Source: Ustilaginoidea virens (lineage: Eukaryota; Ascomycota; Sordariomycetes; Hypocreales; Clavicipitaceae). From it: DNA of 64,000 nt. Both the position numbers and the translations under genes were made by a program. The stretch covers positions 4,640,001-4,704,000 of the forward strand of contig NC_057319.1 in the NCBI RefSeq assembly GCF_000687475.1, given 5' to 3'. Position 1 is the stretch's first letter, and each line of letters opens with the position of its first letter. Shown piece after piece: positions 1 through 11,997 of the stretch. Under the pieces are notes generated by a model. The model made no database searches and was not told the origin of the DNA. It saw nothing but the letters and a program-made list of their open reading frames with translations.

Positions 1-315
1 TGTACGTGGCGCTACCCTGGCCGTTGTTGTAGTACGTGCTACCGTTGGCGTTGGAGTAATAGTACGAGCCGTTACTTGCCTCGACGTCAGTGTTTTTTCC
101 GTCCTGCGCCCACAAAGCTGCGAAAACGTACCTGTTGGAATAATGGTACGCGTTGGAATTGGCGGCGCCGCTGCCGTAGTCACGAGAACACCAGTGGTTG
201 CCCTTTCTCGACCGCATCAGCAACAACAGTCTTGGGTCTCCATACCTCGCACGCGAATTGGCACACGAACCTGGCTGTTTGTGCCGGAGCCCTTGTAACT
301 GTAATCCTGGGGCAT
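1..315 (-). CDS. Small conserved fungal Tyr/Asn/Ser/Gly-rich protein, 5' part (runs off left edge)
   Basis: This is a spliced gene whose exons are too short to show up as one open frame. The proposed exons on the minus strand are 271-315, 132-202 and 1-74, with introns 203-270 (68 bp, GTTCGT...AAG) and 75-131 (57 bp, GTACGT...CAAG). The phases agree throughout. The protein begins MPQDYSYKGSGTNSQ, continues GNHWCSRDYGSG, and then has SNSNGSYYYSNANGS-type low-complexity sequence to the edge. From memory, this resembles short conserved Sordariomycete proteins with a GTNSQGNHYCSRDYG-like core and Tyr/Asn/Ser repeats. I know no function for them. The C-terminus lies outside the window. The splice phases and the conserved-looking core make it a real gene with good confidence; the family link is recollection, not a search. 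Confidence 0.75.
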
Positions 316-1453
316 TTTGTCTGACTTTTGATGGGGCAGCGATCGAGGCGTTGGTTTTGGTAAGATGTTTGGATCGGAGAGGTGCTGGTTCAGCGCTTGG
401 GTGACAGCAGGGGGGGAGAGCCGCCTTTAAGTATCCGGGTGCGTCGTGCGTGCCCTGCGCCCGCCAAGTAAGCGGAGGCAAGCAGCAGAAACGTAGCTTT
501 CCGCTTTCCCTGTTTGGAAGGAATATCTCAGCAGCGAGGCCGTCCTGTGGAGACGTTCCGACTCGGGGCACGGCCTTGGTGGCGTGGGGATTTGCCTGAA
601 AGAAGCCACGAATAGTGAGATGAGTCCGACGTATCCTTTGGCATGTTGATGATGGAATTATAATGCGAAGCTTGATGGTGTGGAGTCGAACATATATCTA
701 ATGCGTCGTCCGCACTTGAAGCCATCGCCTTTAGACCCAGCCGAGCTCCAAGGGGCGTCAATCCACGATGGAGGCTGACGGCTGCATTTCACAAGACACT
801 GCCGAGGCATTCATTCACCGGGAGGGAAAGGCTGGCGCTGGGTATCTGACCACCGGGAAGTGACCCGAGACTGGCACCGTTCCATCATTCAGACACGGCC
901 TTTGGCAGTTCGACTGCCTTGTTGTGTTCCACGGGAATGCCTTGCGGCTAGAGTCGGGCAAGCCCCATCAGAAGGACGGGTCCGAGCCGAGGTGGCAGCC
1001 GGCGATGGCGGGAGATGCTGATGAGCTGAAACAGACGGATGATGCACTTTGGTCAAGAAATTGCGGGAGATGCTGTCATGTCCGTCTGATGACGGGTCGC
1101 GGGGTGGTAGAGTCATAGCTTCGCAGTGGCGTCTTTAGACATCCGTAAGCATGAGGCGCCACTTGTAGCAGTAGAGTGCCAGCGTCGTCCCGTGGTGCAG
1201 TGAAGCTGTCGACGTGAAGCTTCATCCGAAGCTGCTTGCATGTGGAGACCTGAAATCCAAGGCAGCTTTTTAAGCAGGACTAGCGCAGTACGGACCTACA
1301 AGATTTTTGTGCTCGGTTGCCCCCACCTGTGCGCCAGCTAACCAGATACCAGGGGAAAAAAAAAAAGAAAAAAAAGTCTCTACGGAGTACGGACAACTGG
1401 AGTACGGACTGGGCAGTGCGGAGTGGATCGAAGGGGAAAGGAAAGGGAAAGGG

Positions 1454-1490
<37 letters not shown>

Positions 1491-1667
1491 GACAGAGAAA
1501 ACCCACAAAATTTTGCCTGGGCAGCCCAAAATTTCTAACCCGATAAACCCCCACTACCTATTCGCCCGCTCTCCTCTCTCAACCTCTCTTCTCCCCCATC
1601 CTCCTTCAGTCGTTTTCGACGCCTCCGTCAATTTCCCTCGTGTCCCTCCCCTCAGACATACTTCAAG
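316..1667. other. Intergenic region and SSB promoter/leader
   Basis: No gene is supported here. It contains a 32-base A run (1454-1485) preceded by GGGAAA repeats, and a strongly pyrimidine-rich stretch (about 1560-1610) just before the SSB start codon. Pyrimidine-rich leaders are typical of highly expressed filamentous-fungal genes. The open frames in it are short and low in complexity. Confidence 0.6.
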
Positions 1668-3912
1668 ATGGCGGATGAAGTCTACGACGGTGCCATTGGC
1701 ATCGATTTGGGTACGTGCACGACTCTGACCCTTGGTTGAGGCGGCCGCGATTCCTCACGCCTCGCGGTGACCTCTGTGCGAGAATTTTTCATGCTTGCCT
1801 TTGGGATGCTGGAGCCTTTTTGAGATTGACGATTCCTCTTTCCAGGTACCACCTACTCTTGCGTGGCCACGTACGAGGGTGCCAATGTCGAAATCATTGC
1901 CAACGAGCAGGGCTCCTTCACCACGCCTTCTTTCGTCTCCTTCACCGACAAGGAGCGTCTGATTGGTGATGCTGCCAAGAACAATGCTGCCATGAACCCC
2001 AAGAACACCGTCTTTGACGCCAAGTGAGTTTCTTTTCCTCTCTCCTCCTTGTTTGGAAACAGCTGTCGTGTAGAATTTCCAACGGCTAACTTGGCATCCC
2101 TCAGGCGTCTGATTGGTCGTCGCTTCGATGATCCCACTGTCAAGAAGGATATTGAATCTTGGCCGTTTACCATTGTTGATGAAGCCAGTCAGCCCAAGAT
2201 TGAGGTCGAGTACCTGGGAGAGAAGAAGCGGTTCTCTGCCCAGGAAATCTCCTCCATGGTCCTCCTCAAGGTGAGAGAGAAATGGTCTCGTTTCTTCACC
2301 GAGGCGTTACTTTTATTTTCCTTGCTAACTCGCCCCCCCCCTCCCCCGACAGATGAAGGAGATTGCCGAGACCAAGCTCGGCAAAAAGGTTGAAAAGGCC
2401 GTCATCACTGTCCCTGCCTACTTCAACGACAACCAGCGCCAGGCAACCAAGGATGCCGGCGCCATTGCCGGCCTCAACGTCCTCCGCATCATCAACGAGC
2501 CCACTGCCGCTGCCATTGCCTACGGTCTCGGCTCCGGCAAGACTGACAAGGAGCGCAACGTGCTCATCTACGACTTGGGTGGCGGTACCTTTGACGTGTC
2601 TCTTCTCAACATCCAGGGCGGCGTCTTCACCGTCAAGGCTACCGCTGGTGACACCCACCTGGGCGGCCAGGACTTTGACACCAACCTGCTGGACCACTGC
2701 AAGAAGGAGTTTACGCGCAAGACCAAGAAGGACCTCAGCAACGACGCCCGCGCCCTGCGAAGACTGCGCACCGCCTGCGAGCGCGCCAAGCGTACGCTGT
2801 CCAGCGGTGCCCAGGCCACGATTGAGATTGACTCCTTGTTTGACGGCGAGGACTTCACCATGACCATCACCCGCGCCCGTTTCGAGGACCTCAACGCCAA
2901 GGCCTTCTCCGGCACCCTCGAGCCCGTTGCCCAGGTCCTCAAGGACGCCGCCATGGACAAGTCGGGCGTCGACGAGATTGTCCTGGTCGGTGGCTCCACC
3001 CGTATCCCCAAGATCCAGAAGCTCTTGTCCGAGTTTTTCGACGGAAAGAAGCTTGAGAAGAGCATCAACCCCGACGAGGCTGTTGCCTACGGCGCCGCCG
3101 TGCAGGCCGGCATCCTCTCTGGCAAGGCCACCTCTGCCGAGACGTCTGACCTGCTCCTGCTCGACGTCGTCCCCCTGTCTCTCGGCGTCGCCATGGAGGG
3201 TAACATTTTTGCCAATGTCGTGCCAAGAGGAAGCACGGTGCCCTGCTTGAAGAAGAGGTAAACGAGGCTCTCTCTCTCTCTTTTCCTTTTCTCCATCTTT
3301 CCTTTCTTTCCATTTGCTATGACCCACCGGGACCACTGCATCAACTAATGCTGTCCTAGAACCTTCACCACGGTTGCCGACAACCAGCAGACTGTCCAGT
3401 TCCCCGTCTACCAGGGTGAGCGTGTCAACTGCGAGGACAACACGTCGCTGGGAGAGTTCACCCTCGCCCCCATCCCCCCCATGCGCGCGGGCGAGGCCGT
3501 CCTCGAGTGCGTCTTTGAGGTGGACGTCAACGGCATCCTCAAGGTGACGGCCACCGAAAAGACGTCTGGCCGCAGCGCCAACATCACCATTGCCAACTCT
3601 GTCGGCAAGCTCTCCACGGGCGAGATTGAAAAGATGATTTCCGACGCCGAGGCTTTCAAGAGCAACGACGAGGCCTTTAGCAAGCGATTCGAGGCCAAGC
3701 AGCAGCTCGAGTCGTACATTGGCCGCGTCGAGGAGATTGTCACCGACCCCACCCTGTCCCTCAAGCTCAAGCGAGGCCAGAAGGAGAAGATTGAGCAGAC
3801 CATCTCCGAGGCCATGGCCACTCTTGAAATTACCGACAGCTCTGCCGAGGACCTGAAGAAGCAGGAGCTCGCCCTCAAGCGCCTCGTCACCAAGGCCATG
3901 TCCTCTCGATAA
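1668..3912 (+). CDS. SSB1: Ribosome-associated Hsp70 chaperone, Ssb type
   Basis: Cytosolic Hsp70 of the Ssb class, which binds ribosomes and nascent chains together with the RAC co-chaperone. Proposed exons are 1668-1710, 1846-2023, 2105-2270, 2353-3257 and 3360-3912. All introns are GT-AG and in phase, giving 614 residues, the usual Ssb length. Seen in sequence: the start [17 protein letters not shown] with phosphate loop 1, phosphate loop 2 [11 protein letters not shown] near residue 202, adenosine-loop VGGSTRIP, and the substrate-binding domain from about residue 390. The C-terminus ends in TKAMSSR and lacks the EEVD tail of Ssa-type Hsp70, as expected for Ssb. A leucine-rich segment ([11 protein letters not shown]) sits where Ssb proteins carry a nuclear export signal. 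The first exon is only 43 bp, so an unspliced reading would miss the start. The long pyrimidine-rich leader fits strong expression. Confidence 0.97.
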
Positions 3913-5325
3913 AAAAGAAATGCAATCAGCCACGAAGGCGCTACGATTGTACGGATAGGTTTTTTCTTTTCCTGATTTTTTTTTTCGACATGGAAGCAGA
4001 AAAGAAACGCGGTTTGTTTTTTTCTTGGGTTAAGAGCAGGACGGCGTTGTATTTCGGAGGTGTCACCTGTATCCAAAGAAGATGATGATGGAGGAGGACT
4101 ACCCCATTTATGGCGGACTGGATCTCGGACCAGCCCAACTCGTCCCGAGACCCAGCAGAAGGGAGGGGGCTTTATATATCGTTTTCTTTGTCGGCTTTTT
4201 TCTCATTTATCCCTTTTCTTTTTTTTCTCTCACATTTTCCGGATCTGTCAGACATTCCACGTAACGGAGATAACGAAGGCACTGTTAAAAGAAAAGCTTT
4301 TTTTTTTTTTCTTCTCTCCCCCCGTTGTTCAAGCTGTCAAGGGGAGACGACGACAAGTGCATAGCATGAGGATGCGCACGCCAAGCACGAACGGCAGTGA
4401 ATGCAACAGACTTGCAACGCGAAATCTGCATCTGCATTCCCAGGCTCCCTGCAACCCGACAAGGATCCCCCCCCCCTCCCTTCCCCCATGTGCGAGCATC
4501 TCCCAACGACATTGGCGGGTTTCCAGCCCGCCCCAAGGGTGCTGGTGCGTTTGCGTTTCGGACTCGGCGGGCAGCAGGTCCTTAATCCCCGACACGTTTG
4601 AGTCTTTGTCTTTCTGGAACGCGTCTTGGCCCTTGGCAGCTCATCCAGGTCGACCGACGCCTGCCCGCCCGCGCCGCTGATGAAGGATGGGCCGTTGCTT
4701 GACTTTACTGCCGACCCCTGCTTGCCCTTGCCCTTGCCCTTGCCCTTGCCCTTGCCCTTGCTCGTTGGCCGAGCTCGTTGGCTGACGATGCCATGCCGCA
4801 ACGCGCTGCTGGTCTGGTCGACGCTTGTTTCCCTGCCTGCCCGCCTCCTTTTGCCCGCTCGGAGGAGAGTGGCTGAGATCCAAGATCTGCCGAAAAGGCT
4901 GACTTGACTGGGGAGGTTTGGTCCTGGCTGCCTGGCCTCGCCCCCCCCCCGCGCGGTGCAGGATGGGCGGTAGGACGATGCGTGCGTGCACGGACGCGTC
5001 CCTCTTGGCGTGCTTATCTCGGGCGGCTGGAGATTCAGCCATGCCGACAGACAGGCTGGTGAGAAATTGCGTGTCTCTGGGAATGCAATGGAGTAGAATC
5101 CGACGAGGACGGACGGACGGGGCTGACGGGGGTCACGGCGTGAGGCTGGCTGCGGGGTTGGGGCTACAAGCGGAAGTCGCGGTGGGCCGTCCCTGCTGGC
5201 TTTTACTGGGCTGCGTAAAGAACGTCTGCTGTGTTGTGAAAGATGCATATGCCGGAGTCTTCAATAGGGCGGACGGGGCGCAAATAGGCCTGGTTTGTAT
5301 TTGAGGAAAAAATAAGAAAGTAATG

Positions 5326-5389
<64 letters not shown>

Positions 5390-5559
5390 CAGACACCAAG
5401 TCACCCGTCTTCTTGTCCACATCTATCGGCACCGTTTCCCTGTTCGCGTCATTGCCCAATGTAGTATCCCGTTAGTCTAGGTACCCGTCCTAGTGCCCGC
5501 GCCAAGACAAGCGCGTCACGCACGCACGCACACAACACACAAAAAGACGCCTACGCCCG
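3913..5559. other. Intergenic region with simple repeats
   Basis: No protein gene is supported here. It holds the SSB 3' region, a run of about six or seven CTTGCC hexamers (4721-4759) and an uninterrupted run of 60 A residues (5328-5387). A 303-residue minus-strand open frame across 4337-5248 is mostly Gly-Lys and Arg/Pro/Ser low-complexity sequence created by these repeats, and I do not accept it as a gene. Confidence 0.5.
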
Positions 5560-5802
5560 CTACACGATGCTGATGTCGTGATAGTCCTCCTTGTGCTCGT
5601 CGAGGTGCTCGCCCCAGTGCACAGGACCGAGCTTGAGGATTCTGTGCCCTCTGCTGCTGGAGCTCGACGACCGTCGCCGGGTCGGCTCTGCTGGCGCTGC
5701 TGATGCCTCCCGCTCTTTGGGTGCGGCCCGGCTGGCCGGTGCTTGGGGGTATGAGGCAGAGGTGGCCGGGGCCAGAGAGAGGAAAACCGCGTTGGTGGAC
5801 AT
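5560..5802 (-). CDS. Small conserved fungal protein of unknown function (80 aa)
   Basis: An 80-residue single-exon protein starting MSTNAVFLSLAPATSAS. It has a Ser-rich middle (RRRSSSSSSRG) and a well-structured C-terminal stretch with GHRILKLGPVHWGEHLDEH, then acidic/His residues to the stop. The C-terminal LKLGPVHWGE pattern looks like a conserved short motif that I associate with small uncharacterised Sordariomycete proteins; no function is known to me. The start codon is immediately preceded on the coding strand by a run of about 18 A residues, and a good TATA box (TATAAATA) lies about 150 bp upstream. A mutated copy of the 5' leader and the first 50 or so codons is present at 45,312-45,522. 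Confidence 0.75.
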   Translation of the reverse strand: MSTNAVFLSLAPATSASYPQAPASRAAPKEREASAAPAEPTRRRSSSSSSRGHRILKLGPVHWGEHLDEHKEDYHDISIV

Positions 5803-5955
5803 TTTTTTTTTTTTTTTTTTCGCGGGAGTACCTTGTACTATCTCGTTCGTTGATGCAGAGTGTGTGGTTGCGTGGTTTGCTTGTAAAAGTGTGTCCGGGT
5901 TGGTTGGTGGTCCTGGACACCACAATCTCGGCCGCAGCATGGGAACTGGGCCTCG

Positions 5956-5963
5956 TATTTATA
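5956..5963 (-). promoter_or_regulatory. TATA box of the 80-aa gene
   Basis: The minus strand reads TATAAATA, about 154 bp upstream of the start codon at 5802. That is a normal TATA-to-ATG distance for a fungal gene with a leader of roughly 100 bases. No transcription start was measured. Confidence 0.55.
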
Positions 5964-8900
5964 CTGCTCCGAGAATGAATTCGCGGGGAAAAGAAAGAGA
6001 GTGAGAGAGGGATAGGGATGACACCCTTGACATGCCGCATCAGGGGACGCAGTTCGCTTGCTCGGTATAAAGTCCCAATGTCGCGGGGTTCCGCCCAGGT
6101 TGTGCGTCGACGTCTGCTTCCCGTGTCAGTGCGTCTGTCTCACGCCTCAAACCCCCGCACTCGAGCATCATCAAAGGCTGCTGAGCGTGCCCGTCACACC
6201 ACTGACACCCTGACCTCTTGGCCCTTTCACAGCTCCGTCTGCGGACGGTACTCCGCGCCATGTGGTGACACCCCCTCGCACGGCACCCTGGCCTCCTTGA
6301 GCCAACTTTGCCGTCCAACAAAGAGGTCAGCTGACCCGCCCATTCCGCTCAAGGGCCCCTTGGTAGTCTTGCGTTGGCGCATTGTTCCCGGGCAGAAGGA
6401 GGTGGCAATCTGTTTAGCGCGCCAACGGTGAAGCAGGATCGCCGCCGCACGGCCGGTTGCCCAAATGCCGTCCTCTTGTCTTGGCGAAATCGCTAGTTGC
6501 TTTCCATGGCAGTGCGACCCCGGAATAGGCCAAGCCCAGGTTGAATCTGTGTGAAAAGATCCTAGGCGTTCTGTCACGAGGGCAAAGACATGTTATGTTG
6601 CCAATCGGTTTCGCCGACACTTTTTTTTTCTTTTATTTCCCCCCCCCCCCTCAAGATCAAATGAGACTTGTGCAACATGTCTGCATCTCAAGGTTTGAGA
6701 CAACTCCAAGTGGTGGAATAGGAAAATCGTTTGCACAGCCTCGTCGTGCTTGAATGACGGTCGGGGCGGTCGAGACGGTCGGGCAGCACTTGTTCCATTC
6801 TGGTGACGACGCAGGCTGCAACAGACAAGCTCACTAAGCCCCCTTTTTTTCTTTTTTTCTCGCCCGAGACAGCCGCGTAGCCTATCGATGGACATTTCAT
6901 AGACCCTAGCCTCTGCTGGTGGTACCGACAACACAGCAGGTCCGAGATGTCGTCGAGGGCATGTGGCCATCATTTTCCCACGACTCGTCGAAATCTAGAT
7001 GCTGTCCGTCGATCCTCGTCATGTAAGCCTCCCTCCCGTTAATCGTCATGAATTGAAAGACTGCGCCATGGACACATGCCCGATAACAGGCCCCTGTCGG
7101 ATTTCCTGGATCCCCAGTGCTGCCATGTGAAGACGCTCGTCGAGAACGGTATAACCCGCGTTCGTCTTTGTCTCCTTTTCGCCACCTGGATTAAAGGTCT
7201 CGCCTGCCAGTTTGCCGGCCGCCAGGGTCCCCAGGCATCCCATCCCTGTCCCGTCAAGCCCTACAGGCTGCCTGGCAGCCACTTTCCGAGTGCAGCAACA
7301 GGGGCCCCAAAGGGATCACCTATCTAAAGCCGACCTCATGTTTCGTAGCCGCGAGATTGGGTCGTGGGGATCCAATGTTCAGCCGAACCCGCCTTTACGT
7401 GTTGAGAGAATGTTTGCATGGCTTCCATCGGCGACCAAAGACTGCGTGTGTTTCACAAGACAAGAGCCACGGTTAACCAACAAGCTCCGCTGCATCCTGC
7501 AGCTTGCCGGCCAACGCGACGATCCGTGTTACGTGAAATCCCAACAGCAGCAGAATAGGACGACGCACGTTCCATACTGGGGGGCATCCGTGTTATATGT
7601 GCCAGCAATCGATGATCAGCCGACTGCTGTCAAGATACAGCCAGACAGCGGCATGATGCCTGGGAAAGTCGCTGGAGTCGCAGGCCCTGCTCTGGCGGAT
7701 CAACCGGGTCGAGCACAAGCGACTGCGTCGTGCACTGCGACGTCACCGCCTCATCCGATACGCAAGTCGGGAATGCAAAATGTCTCGCGTCGAGGGGAAA
7801 AGGCTGCGTGGGGGGGCATCTTGCTTTGCGACGGCGATACTGCGAGAAACAATGTTTTGCATCAGAGACCGCCTCCGCATAACCATAATTTGTGCGGTAG
7901 TCGAAGGTTGAAGCAACCGCGAGCTACCGTGCAGTCCAAGATCTATTGCACAAGAGCTAGCCGGCAAGGTTCGGGTACGTCGACCGTGTCAAGAAAGAGG
8001 GGAAAATGTCTGGTTCGGAATTGAGCAGATACCTTGTAAAATGTATTGGGTCGGCTAGAAAACAAGTTGATTCCTAAACAGAAGCGCGAGTTTCGACCAA
8101 ATTGCGTTCCGTAGCATCATCTCCCGCTTCTGACCGCCGGACTGGTGTTGGGTCCACGCCGTTTCTTTGACGCTTGTAGAGAGTGTCAGCAGCACTCGTG
8201 ACCGATTGCTAAATCGTCTTGATGGCGTGACAGACGAATGTAATGACCGGCTCAAATTCGACCAGGAGCACGCCGACAGCGGCCATGACTGTTCACTTCA
8301 CAGAGTGCAATGATGAAAGTTGCGTCCGCGGTGCCGAGACACTGAACTTGACCGTCCCACGCGGGATGTAGCGTTTTTTTCCGTCTTTGCATTTCAGGAC
8401 CAAATCCGCAGCTTCCACTAGCATCCACGAGGCTAAAGCCTAGTAAAGTGAACGTGGATAGCTGCCCTTGGTACTGGGGACGCACGCACATGCCAGAGTA
8501 CATGGTAAACGAACCGGCCCAACTGATGCTTTCCTGGGCCAGAGGCCGCAATTCGCCGACCAAGTACTGAGCGCCATGACTTTGAAGCTCGGGTCAGCTG
8601 GGATCTGCCCGTTTTGCCAGAAACTGCAATCACCCTCCGTGGTAGCCGACTCGCAAGAAGTGCTGGTCCAGTGGTGATGAGGCCGAATACGCTGGGGCCC
8701 TCGAATACGTTTCTCTGGCGGTCCGGACCCCAATGGAACAAAGAACGAGCATCGTCAAGATGCCCAGCCAATATGCACCCATGCAGAGCATGGCCTTTCC
8801 GTCGCCGTCTTCTGGCCCCATCCGCTTAGATGGCCCTCCTCCCGTCTTTGTATCCCGAGCTGCCGAATCCCGCAAGTCGACTTGCATGATGCGTCGGGTC

Positions 8901-10343
8901 CGTGTACATCCTTGTAGTCAAGTTCCCCATCTCTGCTTGATGAGACCGGAGGTGTTTGTTTCCTGCCCCAGCGTCCAGTGCCCCGACCAGAGCGGCGGAA
9001 GATGGCAAAAAAAAAAAAAAAAAAATAAAAAAAAATAAAAGATGGAATATGATGGAAAGCAGAGAGGTTTGTTGCTGACCGCGCCACCACTAGGGTTCCT
9101 GCAAAAATTGTCATTGGTCGAGCGAACAGCTTGGTGGTGCCAATGAGTTGCCAGGGAAGGAGCGACTGGCGACACCGACCACCTGGCAGCCTGCAGAGGC
9201 CTAACCACCATGAAGCACTCAAACGGCACGTCCGCAACATGAGACGGCAAAGCGAAGAGAAAAAAGAAGAAAGCAGCGAATAGGCAACATCTCAGAGCCA
9301 ACACCACCTCGGTTGTCACCTCGGAGAACGCGGGCTGGAGGGGACTTGCCAATGGGCGCCAACAACACGCGATCGGGACGCATATGGGTTTTGCTCCCAT
9401 CACATGGCCGCGGGTAGACGTGGTCAAGATGATCTTTTCACCTGGAACAAGCCGAGCGTCTCTTCCCTCCCCGCTGTCTGTTGTAGCTGACTAGACGGTC
9501 CCGAGGTCCGTTGGCGTCATCAAGCTCACCTGGGTATGCTCCACGGTTGTCAGAGCCTTGGCGTTTGTATGCTTCCTAAACGCACGGCTTACAAGCCTAT
9601 TCAGAGCGACGACTGCCATCAAGAGGGCTCGGTCTAGCCGCCTCGGCAATCCCGGCGACCCCGGCGACCCCCCTTGAGCGGTTCCTATCGCCTCGTCACA
9701 TAGGTCCGTGCCTCGTCCCTTTTGCTGGATTACGCGTCGCTTCATGCCGCTCTGGGAGCGCTTCAAACTGATCGTTGCATGAGAAGCACGGATTTTTCTT
9801 CTTCAGCCTGGCCGCGGCCTTGCCTATTTTGGCCCTTTCACCTCGAGCTTCTTCGGCCGGCAACCGGTGGGCGTCCAAACGCTGCTTGTTGGTTAGACTT
9901 GCATTTCAACTGCGTCCCTTGGTGGCTGATCTCGTGTTTGTTGTGGCTCGGGCACCCCAAATGTAGTTGCTTTTGTGCACATCTTGCTGCCGACTGGTGA
10001 CAACCAATCTTAGCCACCATCGTTGAGGCGCGACTCGACGTTTATCTCAACTGACCAGTCGGTATCGCAACAATGGCACCTTGTCAATGGGTCGGTCCTC
10101 TTTGATGCATTCTTCCCACGCCTTACTCCGGGAGTCGCCAACCAACCGGCTTGAGAATACAAACTTGCCAGCGTCCAACCGTCACAAACATTCGGTCCAG
10201 CCGGCCAAGTGGATAGCTTCCATCTCGCGCTTTGAGGGCATTGGTTGGCGTTCGGAACCTACAATCACCAGCTACGCGCTACGGGTCTTGACCTGCCTGG
10301 TTGGAGCTGGGGGCTTGCTGCATCAACTTGGCGACCAAGCACG
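5964..10343. other. Long gene-poor stretch
   Basis: I find no gene I can support in this 4.4 kb. Open frames are short, change composition abruptly, and lack family motifs or consistent splice patterns; the longest (7212-8024 plus, 270 residues) looks like chance. It contains T/C homopolymers (for example 6620-6650) and an A-rich run at 9006-9040. It could hold non-coding transcripts or rapidly evolving orphan genes, which sequence alone cannot decide. Confidence 0.4.
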
Positions 10344-10353
10344 TATATATATA
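10344..10353 (+). promoter_or_regulatory. TATA box of the 55-aa Cys-rich gene
   Basis: TATATATATA lies 87-96 bp upstream of the start codon at 10,440, in an otherwise GC-balanced region. The spacing supports treating the short open frame downstream as a transcribed gene. Confidence 0.5.
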
Positions 10354-10439
10354 GCCCTGAGGATGCGGGATCAAAGTCAGCAAACTCGTTTCCAACTGGT
10401 CCAACCTTGACCTCTTACTCGGCTCGACGATTGCTGAAA

Positions 10440-10607
10440 ATGTGCGTCTGGGTCACCACCGAGCATTGGACTTACTGCGGGTGCACCGTAACCAAGTCTT
10501 GCCCCAAGCCGACTTGCAGGTGCCCAAAAGTTCTCGACCTGGCCACCCAGAACTGGATCGGCTATTGCGATAGCCCTCAGTGCCCGAATCCTGCTCCGCC
10601 CAAGTAG
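10440..10607 (+). CDS. Small cysteine-rich protein (55 aa), function unknown
   Basis: A 55-residue single-exon peptide beginning MCVWVTTEHWTYCGC and ending NPAPPK. It has eight cysteines, several in close pairs (CGC, CRC), and four Trp/Tyr residues in the first 12, a composition unlikely by chance. There is no signal peptide, so a cytosolic zinc- or metal-binding peptide is more likely than a secreted effector. A TATA box lies about 90 bp upstream. An in-frame extension upstream (start near 10,245) is possible, but its sequence is low in complexity and crosses the TATA box, so I prefer the ATG at 10,440. I cannot name a family. Confidence 0.55.
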   Translation: MCVWVTTEHWTYCGCTVTKSCPKPTCRCPKVLDLATQNWIGYCDSPQCPNPAPPK

Positions 10608-11997
10608 GTCCGCCAGTACTCCAAGTCCCCCGGTATCAAGAGGCTGACTCTATTGCGACCGTGTAGTTCGTCGCAAAGCGGTCATGCCAGCCCCGAGAGA
10701 TGAAACAGCAACGGCATTGACAAATGCTTCGTTAGAGGGGCCAAGACTAAATTCCGCGCCGCTCGCTTCTACAGACGGACGAGGAATCTGGCCTCTGGCC
10801 GGCCAGAGTAATATGACGGTGGCAAATGGCAAAGCATGACGTTGGAGGATCCGGGGGGGGGACGATAGGTGACGGTATTCGCTGCGGGTGTATCGTCAGA
10901 CTACAGAGACGCGAAAAAATCGACCATGTCGGCCCTGCAGCTCGCTTTGTGACCTGGTTTCAGCCCCTTCTGCATGCACGCTGGACTCATGGTGCGCTTC
11001 CCGTCTGCGCCCAGGCCCAAGCCCCCAGTCCCACAGTCCCCCAAGCCGCATCCAGCCGCCGTGACGTGACGTGACGTGACGGGCAGGGGCTGGGGCACGT
11101 TGCGGTGGAGCCCGAGATTAGCGGCATCAGCACCGGCAGCGGCCCGTGGGCTGGCGGCACGGGTCTGGTACTTAGCCGCTCCCACCGAGCCCAAGGCCCG
11201 GGGCAAAGCCGAGCGCTGCAGACGGCATCTCCAATCCAAGTGCGGTGTTACGGAGCAGAGGCTCACACAAAGCCAGGGCACCGTCCAGCACCTCCAATAC
11301 AACAGTGCGGAAGTCCGAGCCACGCATCGGGGGACCGTCACGTGACGCCCGGCAGACAACGAGCGCAACGGCTTCACATCAAGCTCGGCTTCCGGAGGAT
11401 GCGCGTGTCCGGACAAGTCACCCTGATTGCCAGCAGTCTTGATTCCAATCTGCAGGAGAATTTCCGCGACTACCCGCTTGTGCCGCGAGGACCTCGGCCT
11501 GCCATTTGGTTAATGTACACTGCTTGTTTCCATCGCAAACTACCCCCTCCCTTCGCGTCGAGTCTCGGTCCTCGGGCCGTCCTGATGGACGTCGTAGTCT
11601 TTTTTTTTTCTCCCCTTTCACGCCAGTTTGACGCCCTTGTTCTTCCTCTTGGCCTGCCCCCCGCCCCTCCTTTTGCTTCATCGGAAGAATGAAAAACGAA
11701 AAAAAATTAAATAAAAAAATGCTGAGCATTCCCTTCATGGCTATTCGGCGGGGAAAGAGTATAAAACGGCGGTATCAGAAAAAACACACACACAAACACA
11801 CACAAAACTATAGACACATGGTACGGTGCGGGGGACAGTTTTAAGAGCCTGCGGCTCGATATGCATAAATCAAGAAAACAAAAACAAAAAATCAATCGTT
11901 AGAGGGCGAGTTGGGGGAACTGCCACCGGGGTTAGATTTCGCCATCTTTACATCCCTCATTTACGGAGGGGGGTTTAAGAAAAAAAAGGCAGACGTA
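10608..11997. other. Intergenic region downstream of RPB1
   Basis: No gene is supported. It contains a short tandem TGACG repeat (about 11,059-11,080), and A/T-rich and CA-rich sequence at 11,690-11,890 that probably forms the RPB1 3' untranslated region and polyadenylation zone, RPB1 being transcribed leftward. The short open frames on both strands lack recognisable motifs. Confidence 0.45.

Noticed and set aside
2296..3933. 545-codon minus-strand open frame opposite SSB
   Set aside because: Same antisense effect over a highly expressed GC3-rich gene; it also runs across two SSB introns without any domain.
7212..8024. 270-codon plus-strand open frame
   Set aside because: Composition shifts along its length, no motif, no splice signals needed or seen; likely a chance frame.
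9775..9966. 63-residue signal-peptide-like frame
   Set aside because: The reading frame begins at TTG, not ATG, and there is no other evidence for a gene.
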